Position numbers and translations under genes: made by a program
Source of the DNA: Dehalococcoidales bacterium
GTDB taxonomy: Bacteria > Chloroflexota > Dehalococcoidia > Dehalococcoidales > UBA3254
NCBI GenBank assembly: GCA_028718465.1
Contig: JAQULX010000001.1
Coordinates: 1-31,851, forward strand
Direction: 5' to 3'
Length of the DNA stretch: 31,851 nucleotides
Notes under the pieces: model-generated
Seen by the model: only the letters and a program-made list of their open reading frames with translations
What the model was told of the DNA's origin: nothing
Databases searched by the model: none
Shown: positions 6,411-12,713 of the stretch, in pieces
Numbering within the stretch: position 1 is the first letter of the stretch
Layout of the letters: every line of letters begins with the position of its first letter

Positions 6411-6439
6411 ATTATAAAGACTCAATAAACAGATTGCAA
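6411..6439 (-). promoter_or_regulatory. Strong promoter of the AT-rich cargo unit
   Basis: Minus strand: TTGCAA (6434-6439), 17-bp spacer, perfect TATAAT (6411-6416). Transcription would begin near 6404 and give a ~140-nt leader before the sigma-like ORF. The gap 6288-6480 otherwise holds only AT-rich sequence and, on the leader, one short unconvincing 31-codon ORF from the ATG near 6344. Confidence 0.75.
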
Positions 6440-6492
6440 TAGGTTAATTTGAAAAAAAGCTAATAATTGAAGCTAAAAATTGAATGAAAAAC

Positions 6493-6517
6493 CGACGCGG
6501 CTGAATCCAGCCGGTCG
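6493..6517 (-). terminator. Terminator of the recombinase-2 operon
   Basis: CGGCTG/CAGCCG stem with a 4-nt loop, extended by CGAC/GTCG after a one-base bulge, followed on the minus strand by five Ts (plus-strand 6487-6491). It sits 28 bp past the stop of the 6545-6880 gene and insulates the cargo unit from the operon upstream. Confidence 0.8.
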
Positions 6518-6544
6518 TCATTGAATGCGGTTAGCCGTGGTCGG

Positions 6545-6880
6545 CTACCTGGCTAATCTGAATAGCTTCCTGGTTGGTACCTCATCCCTGGCACTAAACT
6601 GAGGTTCAGGCGACTCTTCGACGTTCTCACTTACCTCGATCTGTCCCTGACTGGATAGCAGCCACACCTTGTCGGAGAAGCTCTTCCAGGTGGCCAGCCG
6701 GTAGGGCTCTTTCCTTCCGGCTTTTATCCGCTGCTCCTCCATCCGGGCCTTGTAAGCCCGGTGCATTTCGGTAATACTGGCCTCCGTGTGGTTTCTCAGA
6801 TATTCGATAATAAAGTCTATTACTCTCAGAGGGTGGTGATTCCCGCCCCTGCCGGAAGTGATCGGTTTACGGTATACCAT
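6545..6880 (-). CDS. Hypothetical, possibly winged-helix, basic protein, 111 aa
   Basis: Basic N-terminus followed by helices (IDFIIEYLRNH, ITEMHRAYKARMEEQ) and a possible DNA-binding segment around LATWKSFSDKVWLLSSQG; no family recognised. The ATG at 6880 has GGAGGG about 8 nt upstream, which overlaps the stop of recombinase 2, so the longer frame (to 7048) is rejected. It follows the recombinase by a 1-nt gap and ends the operon at a strong terminator; an accessory role for that recombinase is plausible but unproven. Confidence 0.7.
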   Translation of the reverse strand: MVYRKPITSGRGGNHHPLRVIDFIIEYLRNHTEASITEMHRAYKARMEEQRIKAGRKEPYRLATWKSFSDKVWLLSSQGQIEVSENVEESPEPQFSARDEVPTRKLFRLAR

Positions 6881-6881
6881 A

Positions 6882-7574
6882 CTATTTTCCCTCCTCGAAT
6901 AACTTATCGTAATACGCCTGGAGCTCTTCACCTGCAATCTTCCGGTACCGCATAGTGGTACCAATATCCTTATGTCCAAGGAGTTCCTGTAGTAGCCGGG
7001 CGCCATCGGTGGTATTGTCCTTCTTGATAGCATTGACAGCAAAGGCATCTCGAAGTTTGTGCGGACTTACATTATGGACCTTCCCCGTCTCCGGATTCAT
7101 AATCTTAGGAAGCCCGGCTCGTACCGCCGTTTCCACAAAGATCTGCCAAGCCCTGCTGCGCGTAAGATTGAATAGGCGGCGCTTACCATTTACCCTCACG
7201 AGTTGGGAACCTGCTATATATATTCGAACCATCTCAAGAGTATCCTTATCGATCGGAATGGTCCTGACTTTCTTATTTGCTACCGCTTTTTGAACAACTG
7301 ACTCCACCTTGACGGCACATGATGGGCAATACTTGTCTCCCTTTTTTAGCCGAGCGCCGCAAGCTGGACAGGATATAAGGATCCTTGCCTTTTGGTGTAG
7401 GATTGTTACCCAGGACCGGTCGAAGTCAATATCCTCGATCCCCAGGTTAAGGGTTTCAGAAATTCGGCAACCGAGCCTGCGTGTAATTCGAATCATAAGT
7501 TGATCCCGGATATTCTTCGTAGCTGCTTCGTGTTTCGCAGTTTGCTCCTGGTCCAGATAGGCTACAGTTTCCAA
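6882..7574 (-). CDS. Tyrosine recombinase catalytic domain with inserted zinc ribbon, 230 aa
   Basis: Second recombinase. Catalytic residues: R37 (GCRISETL), H172 and R175 (SPHKLRDAF), H201 (LLGHKD) and Y210 (TTMRYRK). Between the second and third strands of the catalytic domain, where the active-site Lys hairpin normally lies, a zinc ribbon CPAC-x10-CPSC (C69, C72, C83, C86) is inserted. The N-terminal core-binding domain is largely missing: only ~25 residues precede the catalytic fold. The start is TTG with GGAGG 7 nt upstream, and in-frame stops lie just before it. It may recombine DNA with a partner protein, regulate, or be a remnant. Confidence 0.85.
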   Translation of the reverse strand: METVAYLDQEQTAKHEAATKNIRDQLMIRITRRLGCRISETLNLGIEDIDFDRSWVTILHQKARILISCPACGARLKKGDKYCPSCAVKVESVVQKAVANKKVRTIPIDKDTLEMVRIYIAGSQLVRVNGKRRLFNLTRSRAWQIFVETAVRAGLPKIMNPETGKVHNVSPHKLRDAFAVNAIKKDNTTDGARLLQELLGHKDIGTTMRYRKIAGEELQAYYDKLFEEGK

Positions 7575-7785
7575 TTTCAGCCTCCGTTACTAGCCGGTAT
7601 TCGCCATGGCGCCCAGGTCTCCAGATTTTTGGAGGATTTCTTAAAACATTCCAGCCCTCCGGAGGGCAATACCATTTAGAAAGAAACAAGTTAGCGAGGT
7701 ATCTCCGGCCAATTCTCCAAGCGATGAGCCCGTCTGTAAGAAATACTCCTCGGATTCTTTCTTGTTCAGTATGCGCAGCGCTCAT
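7456..7785 (-). CDS. Possible small protein upstream of recombinase 2, 109 aa
   Basis: An open frame starting at the first ATG after a good promoter (7803-7831). Residues ~20-60 have a protein-like composition rich in Trp, Arg and Pro, but the last 119 nt overlap recombinase 2 in another frame and look non-coding there. No clear ribosome site; the ATG would be ~11 nt from the transcript start. It may be real, or the remains of the lost recombinase N-terminus. Confidence 0.35.
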   Translation of the reverse strand: MSAAHTEQERIRGVFLTDGLIAWRIGRRYLANLFLSKWYCPPEGWNVLRNPPKIWRPGRHGEYRLVTEAEIGNCSLSGPGANCETRSSYEEYPGSTYDSNYTQARLPNF

Positions 7786-7802
7786 AATTAATCTCAGATT
7801 TA

Positions 7803-7831
7803 ACAATATCTCAAATTGTAAAGTTGGTCAA
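7803..7831 (-). promoter_or_regulatory. Promoter of the recombinase-2 operon
   Basis: Minus strand TTGACC (7826-7831), 17-bp spacer, TATTGT (7803-7808). It faces leftward into the recombinase-2 operon, with palindromic motif copy 2 (7875-7888) lying 44 bp upstream of its -35. Confidence 0.65.
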
Positions 7832-7874
7832 TATACCATGTTGTTGCCTTACGATGTATCATTATGCAAAGAGA

Positions 7875-7888
7875 ATTTCTTGAGAAAT
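7875..7888. repeat. Palindromic motif copy 2 (ATTTC-TTGA-GAAAT)
   Basis: Identical over 14 bp to copy 1. It lies in the divergent region between the leftward recombinase-2 promoter and the rightward thioredoxin-like gene, 12 bp before that gene's ATG, so a protein bound here could affect both. Confidence 0.6.
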
Positions 7889-7900
7889 AGGGGGATCAGC

Positions 7901-8203
7901 ATGGCAGAAGTTGAAGGGTTCGCTCCAAATAAAGAAATGGTAAAAGTCTATACAGCCGGGCATTGTACTCCATGTGAGGAGATTAAGAAGTCCCTACAGG
8001 AAGGGAATTTCCTTGTCGACGGAAAAGAAGAGACGGTCGACGTCATAGATATCGAGACGGATGAGGGATTCGAAGAGGCTCAGAAACGTGAGCTTTCTGC
8101 GGTACCCCAAGCCTTCCGTGGTGCCAAGTCCTGCGCTATAAAGATTGATGACGAGACGAAAACAGTCCTGATTGAGTGCGAACATGGCGAAGATAAAAGC
8201 TAA
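7901..8203 (+). CDS. Thioredoxin/glutaredoxin-like protein, 100 aa
   Basis: Starts with the beta strand KVYTAGHCTPC, whose C22-x-x-C25 is a redox-active CxxC, and has an AVPQAF segment (~67-72) matching the cis-proline loop of thioredoxin folds; the length suits a glutaredoxin. It would reduce disulfides or serve ribonucleotide reductase of the host. The upstream-extended frame lacks a ribosome site; GGGGGAT sits 6 nt before the ATG at 7901. A C-terminal ECEHGED tail adds a cysteine. Its 3' end overlaps the start of the next gene by 20 nt. Confidence 0.8.
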   Translation: MAEVEGFAPNKEMVKVYTAGHCTPCEEIKKSLQEGNFLVDGKEETVDVIDIETDEGFEEAQKRELSAVPQAFRGAKSCAIKIDDETKTVLIECEHGEDKS

Positions 8204-8426
8204 GATGATCCTCCGGAAGATGCCTGCATCTCATCCACTGAGCGAGCACCAGCTCCAGATCAGAGAGATCAACCAGAAATGCGGAATCAAAAAGGGAATT
8301 ACTCAAGCTGAATTCCAGGAAGCTATGAGGACATGTATTCCCGAAGAGTGGAAAAAATTGAGGGAGGAACAAAACGCCCCTCCCTCGGGCCACTATGATC
8401 CTACTACCACCCCTGAGCTAGACTAG
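8184..8426 (+). CDS. CGIKKG-MRTCIP small protein A, 80 aa
   Basis: Unknown family. The middle is the signature HP-x3-..-CGIKKG (33-38) and MRTCIP (48-53) exactly as in the convergent gene 8423-8659, with the same 15-residue spacing, so the two are paralogues. The two cysteines may bind metal or form a disulfide, perhaps maintained by the neighbouring thioredoxin-like protein. ATG at 8184 is preferred over an in-frame TTG at 8172. The last four bases overlap the stop of its paralogue on the other strand. Confidence 0.75.
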   Translation: MAKIKAKMILRKMPASHPLSEHQLQIREINQKCGIKKGITQAEFQEAMRTCIPEEWKKLREEQNAPPSGHYDPTTTPELD

Positions 8427-8659
8427 AACTGGTCGGGGATGCAGGTTCGCATCTTATTGACCAGATCGCCTCTACTCATACCCTTTTTGATTCCGCAGGC
8501 CTTAGCCGCATCACGCACTTTTCGTTGAGGTGCAGTTATCGGATAGGCTCTGGGGAACCTGGCCAGAACAAACCCACTATGTTGTTTGGTAGTAATACCT
8601 TCCAACTTGTGGGGACCCGGCCGCCTCTTGATTACCAAGGGCATACTCTCGACAATCAT
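8423..8659 (-). CDS. CGIKKG-MRTCIP small protein B, 78 aa
   Basis: Paralogue of 8184-8426, sharing YPIT-x2-Q (~39-45), CGIKKG (55-60) and MRTCIP (70-75) at its extreme C-terminus; the basic N-terminus differs. The ATG at 8659 follows GGAGG by 8 nt. A longer frame to 8755 would need a TTG and would run through the terminator hairpin at 8685-8700, so it is rejected. Function unknown; a DNA-binding or minor virion role is possible. Confidence 0.75.
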   Translation of the reverse strand: MIVESMPLVIKRRPGPHKLEGITTKQHSGFVLARFPRAYPITAPQRKVRDAAKACGIKKGMSRGDLVNKMRTCIPDQF

Positions 8660-8679
8660 CGAAATGTCCTCCAGAAATA

Positions 8680-8700
8680 GAAAAGGCTGCTTTCGCAGCC
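8680..8700 (-). terminator. Intrinsic terminator/attenuator, leftward
   Basis: GGCTGC-GAAA-GCAGCC hairpin with a stable GNRA tetraloop, followed on the minus strand by TTTTC. It separates the Com-like gene from protein B, so protein B would be made by read-through or from a separate start. Confidence 0.65.
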
Positions 8701-8751
8701 TGCTGGACCATATTGGTCTAATTGACCCAAGCCTCTGATCGACCCTTAGTT

Positions 8752-8973
8752 TCAAATGTTAGCACCCGTACCCGGGACCGTCAATACTTGCTCTACTGTT
8801 ATATTGGGAACGTGGACGTCCAGGACATTTTCTTCTTTGCAGCGCCGGCATTTGATAACGATAGTACCTTCAACAATCGCATAGAGAGCTAGAAATCGAC
8901 CGCAGCCAGTACAGTGGAATTCCTTGAACTTGATCGCGTCTTCCGGAGGCAGATGCCCATTATTATCAATCAT
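8752..8973 (-). CDS. Com-like zinc-ribbon protein, 73 aa
   Basis: Residues 20-50 read CTGCGRFLALY...IVIKCRRCKEEN, the four-cysteine knuckle and IKCxRCxxxN pattern of the Mu Com family of small zinc-finger regulators, which in Mu activates translation of the mom mRNA. Here it may regulate translation or simply bind nucleic acid. The ATG overlaps the TGA of the ferritin-like gene (ATGA). Confidence 0.8.
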   Translation of the reverse strand: MIDNNGHLPPEDAIKFKEFHCTGCGRFLALYAIVEGTIVIKCRRCKEENVLDVHVPNITVEQVLTVPGTGANI

Positions 8974-9338
8974 CTTCTCTTGCTTTCAATTGGTATTATT
9001 TCCCGTATCCTGGTTGAGAGGGGTATTCTTTCTCGAATCTTACCCTTAGAACCAAGGAGCTCTACCCTTCTATTTGAAAAATGAAGATAGTGTTCCTCTT
9101 CCTCTCGGGCAATTTTAAGGTACATTTCAGACGTTACAAAGTCCCCATGCTCTTCGGAGTTTGCAGCCCTATTGCGATACCAAGCTGCAGCGGTGAGCTC
9201 CTCGTGCATACTATCTTGAAGACCTTCTTCGACTGAAGCAGGTTCCTGGTAAGACTTAGGGAGTAGACCCATGCGGTCTATAACTCTCCTGGCGACCGTA
9301 TCTCCTATGATTCTGATTTCTTCGTCCGAGATGGCCAT
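8970..9338 (-). CDS. Ferritin-like helical protein, 122 aa
   Basis: Residues ~43-90 form two helices with the carboxylate pattern of ferritin-like proteins: HEELTAAAWYRNRA (E46/E47, Y54) and IAREEEEHYLHF (E79-E82, H83). The length gives only one two-helix half, so a metal site would need dimerisation, as in encapsulated ferritins. It could bind iron or be a purely structural relative. It overlaps the upstream gene by 34 nt; AGGAG lies ~10 nt before the ATG. Confidence 0.7.
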   Translation of the reverse strand: MAISDEEIRIIGDTVARRVIDRMGLLPKSYQEPASVEEGLQDSMHEELTAAAWYRNRAANSEEHGDFVTSEMYLKIAREEEEHYLHFSNRRVELLGSKGKIRERIPLSTRIREIIPIESKRR

Positions 9339-9943
9339 TGACGTTCAATCTCCTGCGCCGCTTCATCAGCAGCCAGTTTCTTTGCTTGCTCAAGAGTAAT
9401 CTCTTCGGTTGGAGTCCCAGCAGCAGAATCCATGATCCGCTTCCGGAATAATTTGAACTGGTTGGCCATTAGCGGATACTCGCTGGTATATTTGCCGCTG
9501 GATATTGCATCGATCGTAAGTTTAGACTGGTTTGTGTGCAGCCAGTCGATGATCTCCTGGTAAACAGGATCGCCCGGGTCCTGGGCAACTAATTCTTCGC
9601 TTGCCGCCTCCAGGTAAAGACCATGTTTGTGGTCCAGACAATCACACGGCTTACCGGCGATCAACATCCCGGAGGTTAGATCCAGCTCTGCCTTGTATAA
9701 CTCTTTAGCCAGGCGACGTTTTAGGACAGCGGTTGTTTCGGCTGCGGTTGGTAAATCCGTTCTTGCTACCTGAGACTGAGATACCGCAGTAACGGAGGGT
9801 AAAACTACGGCAGATCCGGTGTCAGTAGTAGTTTCAGTTGTTTCCGTTTTTGTAGTTATTGCGCGAGAGAAAAAGAAACGCAGGGCCTGGGAAGCAAGTT
9901 TCCCACCATCCTGTAAAAGCAACGCTTTAATAGCCGCATTCAT
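9305..9943 (-). CDS. Conserved-looking hypothetical protein, 212 aa
   Basis: N-terminal hydrophobic/helical segment, Thr-rich linker (~30-70), then a helical domain with a CDCLDHKHGLYLEAASEEL motif (Cys/His, ~99-117) and a GKYTSEYPLMANQFKLFRKR segment. I recall similar proteins in chloroflexote and archaeal mobile elements but know no function. The first gene of a leftward operon; its ATG falls where transcription should start from the promoter at 9950-9978, and no ribosome site precedes it, so the mRNA may be leaderless. Confidence 0.8.
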   Translation of the reverse strand: MNAAIKALLLQDGGKLASQALRFFFSRAITTKTETTETTTDTGSAVVLPSVTAVSQSQVARTDLPTAAETTAVLKRRLAKELYKAELDLTSGMLIAGKPCDCLDHKHGLYLEAASEELVAQDPGDPVYQEIIDWLHTNQSKLTIDAISSGKYTSEYPLMANQFKLFRKRIMDSAAGTPTEEITLEQAKKLAADEAAQEIERQWPSRTKKSES

Positions 9944-9949
9944 GAGAAA

Positions 9950-9978
9950 AGTTTAGAACCGGAGTACGGGGATGTCAA
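9950..9978 (-). promoter_or_regulatory. Leftward promoter of divergent pair
   Basis: Minus strand TTGACA (9973-9978), 17-bp spacer, TAAACT (9950-9955). The predicted start, about 7 nt on, coincides with the ATG at 9943. Confidence 0.75.
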
Positions 9979-9981
9979 TAA

Positions 9982-10017
9982 GGAGACATTTAGCTGTATT
10001 GACAGCACTAAATCTCC
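9982..10017. promoter_or_regulatory. Imperfect inverted repeat between divergent promoters
   Basis: GGAGACATTTAGCTG (9982-9996) and CAGCACTAAATCTCC (10003-10017) pair with small offsets, centred between the two -35 boxes and covering the rightward -35. A repressor dimer here could shut both promoters, making this a candidate switch between the early/lysogenic and late sides. Confidence 0.5.
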
Positions 10018-10027
10018 CATCTAGACT
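9999..10027 (+). promoter_or_regulatory. Rightward promoter of the late region
   Basis: TTGACA (9999-10004), 17-bp spacer, TAGACT (10022-10027). The leader that follows contains four short direct repeats of CCGTTRCG (10040-10085) before the GAGGT ribosome site of the first late gene. Confidence 0.7.
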
Positions 10028-10100
10028 GTAATATATCCGTTACGCCGTTACGGAAAATACCGTTGCGGAGGCTAATAATCCCGTTGCGAGGTAAGTTATA

Positions 10101-10703
10101 ATGGCTAAGTTTGCCCCCTCACCTTATAGAGATGAGGCAATGCAGTTCCTACGAGAGGGTATCCAGGCTGGAAAAGACGTAAAAGAGCTCAAGGAAGAAT
10201 GTGTCGCTAAATTCCAGGCTCCCATGCGGACTGTAGAATACTGGATTAAACAGATCACCAACCCTGCCCCGCCGAAGCCACCTAAGATCTCAAAAGCAAG
10301 TAAGGCGTCCGAGAATACTCAACAATCTGGCTTTACAACAATTCCTTCCAATCAAATACCAGAACAGACCAAATCGCCTACTGCTCCGGATCAGACAACA
10401 TCTACCACAACAGTCCCATCTCAGTCTCCAGCAAAGAATGTTATTCCTCCAAGGCAGACGGTGCTTGATGTCGTCGGTCCCACTTTTGTGAATTTCAGAT
10501 TCTTCAATGACTTTGTACCGGTTAATACCGCCTATCTCGAGAATGCTTACGGTTATTACAAAAAAATGAAGGCATTGGAGCCCGATATAGAAGAATCATT
10601 CGAAGATACTTTTATCCTGGCAATGAACCATATATACAAACACATTAGAGACAGACTAACCAAGCAAGTAGTCGCCCTGATAGAGGAGAAAGCTAATGGC
10701 TAA
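10101..10703 (+). CDS. HTH-containing protein with Pro/Thr linker, 200 aa
   Basis: Residues 1-50 look like a helix-turn-helix of the kind in which a short helix is followed by MRTVEYWIKQ; a Pro/Ser/Thr/Gln-rich linker spans ~52-110; residues ~115-200 are helical with aromatic residues. First gene of the rightward operon, GAGGT 8 nt before its ATG. It may be a regulator or a DNA-binding packaging component; a small-terminase-like job is imaginable but no large terminase accompanies it. Overlaps the next gene by 8 nt. Confidence 0.75.
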   Translation: MAKFAPSPYRDEAMQFLREGIQAGKDVKELKEECVAKFQAPMRTVEYWIKQITNPAPPKPPKISKASKASENTQQSGFTTIPSNQIPEQTKSPTAPDQTTSTTTVPSQSPAKNVIPPRQTVLDVVGPTFVNFRFFNDFVPVNTAYLENAYGYYKKMKALEPDIEESFEDTFILAMNHIYKHIRDRLTKQVVALIEEKANG

Positions 10704-11646
10704 ACTTGAAGACATTGTAGATGAACACACTAATACTAAACCTCAAACAGGAGACCAGAATAAGGTTATTCAAACAACACTTGAAAAAGAGCTTGTGGCC
10801 GAAGATGCTGCTATAGCTGGTGAACTCCAAAGAACACGGGCAGAAGAGATTATTGCCTTACGACGGAAGAGGATTGCCCAGCTTACCGGTGAGAATGGAC
10901 AAACAGGGGAGGCTAATGCCAGGCGCGAGCAATCCGTGGAGCAATCTCTTGTTGACGTGGCAAATGGTTTACTTGAAAAAGGGATGGAGCCTAATACGGT
11001 AGGGAGAATGGTCGATTACATGCTTGGTAATAGACAGCCGGGCTTTATAGGTATGCCCGGGACTCCACCAGCAGCTCAAGCTATCACACTGAATGACGTA
11101 CTCACTCTCGTTGACAGACTCTCTAACAGGCAGCCCGATCCCCAAATTACAGCTATCTTGGGCAAACTCTCGGATGAAGTGAAGGAGCTCAAAAGCCAGG
11201 TCGCCAACGGATCCCAACCGACCGGATCTGTGATGGTACAACAAGCGGATGGCTCATTTGTGGAAGTTGCGAAAGGAGATCGTACTATTGTAATTCCAAG
11301 GTCTTCCCCTCCTACTACTGCAAATTCTGCTAACTTGTCTCTTGAGGAGAAAAAACTAGATTACCAACATCAGGAGAAGATGGAGGAGCTAAAGTCACAA
11401 AAGGAGAGAAGCGAGGCGATAGCCAATACGTTGGCTGCCATCCCCGAGAAGATTGGAGAGGGTCTAGCGGCGATGGCTTTAGCTAAAGACGGGAGCTCAG
11501 TCGCAGGGAAGTCTGCCTCCCGAACAGTGCCCCAGCCTCAAATATTTATTTGTCAGGCTGAAGGATGCGGTAAGGAGATTACGGTACCCCCTGGAGTCAG
11601 GAAATTCAAATGTCCCCACTGTGGACAGGAATACGAGGGCGAATGA
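10696..11646 (+). CDS. Coiled-coil protein with C-terminal zinc ribbon, 316 aa
   Basis: Mostly helical and charged: an Arg/Glu-rich helix (~40-62), a predicted coiled coil (~212-250), and at the C-terminus a zinc ribbon CQAEGCGKE...KCPHCGQEYEGE (~281-314). Long helices with little hydrophobic core suggest a scaffold-like or linker protein; the zinc ribbon could bind nucleic acid or a partner. Its TGA overlaps the ATG of the next gene (ATGA). Confidence 0.75.
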   Translation: MAKLEDIVDEHTNTKPQTGDQNKVIQTTLEKELVAEDAAIAGELQRTRAEEIIALRRKRIAQLTGENGQTGEANARREQSVEQSLVDVANGLLEKGMEPNTVGRMVDYMLGNRQPGFIGMPGTPPAAQAITLNDVLTLVDRLSNRQPDPQITAILGKLSDEVKELKSQVANGSQPTGSVMVQQADGSFVEVAKGDRTIVIPRSSPPTTANSANLSLEEKKLDYQHQEKMEELKSQKERSEAIANTLAAIPEKIGEGLAAMALAKDGSSVAGKSASRTVPQPQIFICQAEGCGKEITVPPGVRKFKCPHCGQEYEGE

Positions 11647-12050
11647 GTTTCGAAGATATCCCAGAGTCTTTAATTAGAATCGCCGGAGTACTTGGAGGCG
11701 ACCGGATTGCATTCGGATTTCTATTCAAGAAACTCTCGGATGAAGGCATTAATACCGAGATAGTTAGGAATCATATCCGAAATAAGCTCAATCTCTTCAA
11801 TTCGGATGATATCAATTGGCCAAAGTGGCGAGATCTCTTCGAAAAAGCTAGGCTGGCAAAATATTTAACTAAAGAACGATTCGAACAGGAGTTCCAAAAA
11901 CACATGCCGGATATCTGCCAATGTGTAAGGGAAGAACCTGACGGTATAAACTGGTTTAACTCACAACTATCAGACCTTAGAATAAAGTTAGGGGTAGAAA
12001 TAGTCCCATCCCGTTTCGTAAAAATTAACCACTCTATTGACAACCCTTAA
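11643..12050 (+). CDS. Hypothetical helical protein, 135 aa
   Basis: No family recognised. Acidic/basic helices with several Trp and one cysteine pair (ICQC, ~97-100). Starts at the ATG overlapping the preceding TGA; the upstream in-frame extension is not needed. Last gene before the terminator at 12077-12120, so 10101-12050 forms one three-gene unit. Confidence 0.7.
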   Translation: MSFEDIPESLIRIAGVLGGDRIAFGFLFKKLSDEGINTEIVRNHIRNKLNLFNSDDINWPKWRDLFEKARLAKYLTKERFEQEFQKHMPDICQCVREEPDGINWFNSQLSDLRIKLGVEIVPSRFVKINHSIDNP

Positions 12051-12076
12051 TAAGGGGTATTAGCATAAGTCGTGAG

Positions 12077-12120
12077 GCGGACGACCCAATTTTGGTAAAA
12101 GGCGCGTCCGCTTTCCTTTT
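12077..12120 (+). terminator. Terminator after the first late unit
   Basis: Perfect 7-bp stem GCGGACG/CGTCCGC with a 21-nt loop, followed by TTTCCTTTT. It splits the late region, and shows that the peptidase gene cannot sensibly start at the TTG (12092) inside this hairpin. Confidence 0.65.
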
Positions 12121-12160
12121 GCAGATTGGGTACGTCCCTCTCCATTGTGAGAGGTGTCCT

Positions 12161-12712
12161 GTGCAATATTCTGAGATCGATCGGTTTATGCAGGAGACCG
12201 GTCTAGTCAATGATCCCGCTTTCGATTATCTCCATTTTCTTAATGAGCCTATAAATATGTCCGTTCAGGGCAAGACTATTTTAGGTTTGTACTACTCGGA
12301 CCCGGGACAAGACAAATTCGGTTATATTCCTCCTTCAACAATACATCTTCCCCCTAATGCTGATTATCAAACGTTATTACATGAGCTTGGTCATAGGGTT
12401 GGAGATTATTATTATGGAGATCTCAGCGAGCAATTTGCAGAGAGCTACCGAAAGGCACGTCAAGGTCTTATCCCGAGAATGTATTTAGGAAGTCCCAAAA
12501 GCGACGCTGAGAGAGCGTTGTCTCATTACGGTATATCTCTAGAGGATTATTATTCAGCTCCCGAGAATTACCCTCTCCCTGAAAGAGGTACCGGTATGTC
12601 TCCAGCTCCTTTGCTAGATTTTAGCTCAGTATTCACACCTTCCAACGTTATCGGGGGTATCCTGATTGCGTTAGGAATCACAGCTACAGTTGTCGGTATA
12701 TCAAAGTTATAA
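12161..12712 (+). CDS. HExxH zinc metallopeptidase with C-terminal membrane anchor, 183 aa
   Basis: Contains TLLHELGHRVGDYYYG: H74, E75 and H78 form the HExxH zinc/catalytic motif, with glutamates E90 or E94 (LSEQFAES) as the likely third ligand. The last ~25 residues (IGGILIALGITATVVGI) are a membrane segment, so the peptidase would be tethered to a membrane with the catalytic part N-terminal. I chose GTG at 12161, with GAGAGGTG just upstream; an ATG at 12188 is the alternative. Possible roles are host envelope degradation, virion maturation or release. A second HExxH protein is at 20456-20998. Confidence 0.8.
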   Translation: MQYSEIDRFMQETGLVNDPAFDYLHFLNEPINMSVQGKTILGLYYSDPGQDKFGYIPPSTIHLPPNADYQTLLHELGHRVGDYYYGDLSEQFAESYRKARQGLIPRMYLGSPKSDAERALSHYGISLEDYYSAPENYPLPERGTGMSPAPLLDFSSVFTPSNVIGGILIALGITATVVGISKL

Positions 12713-12713
12713 A

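Noticed and set aside
12092..12160. TTG start of the first metallopeptidase at 12092
   Set aside because: It lies inside the terminator hairpin 12077-12120; GTG at 12161 has a proper ribosome site.
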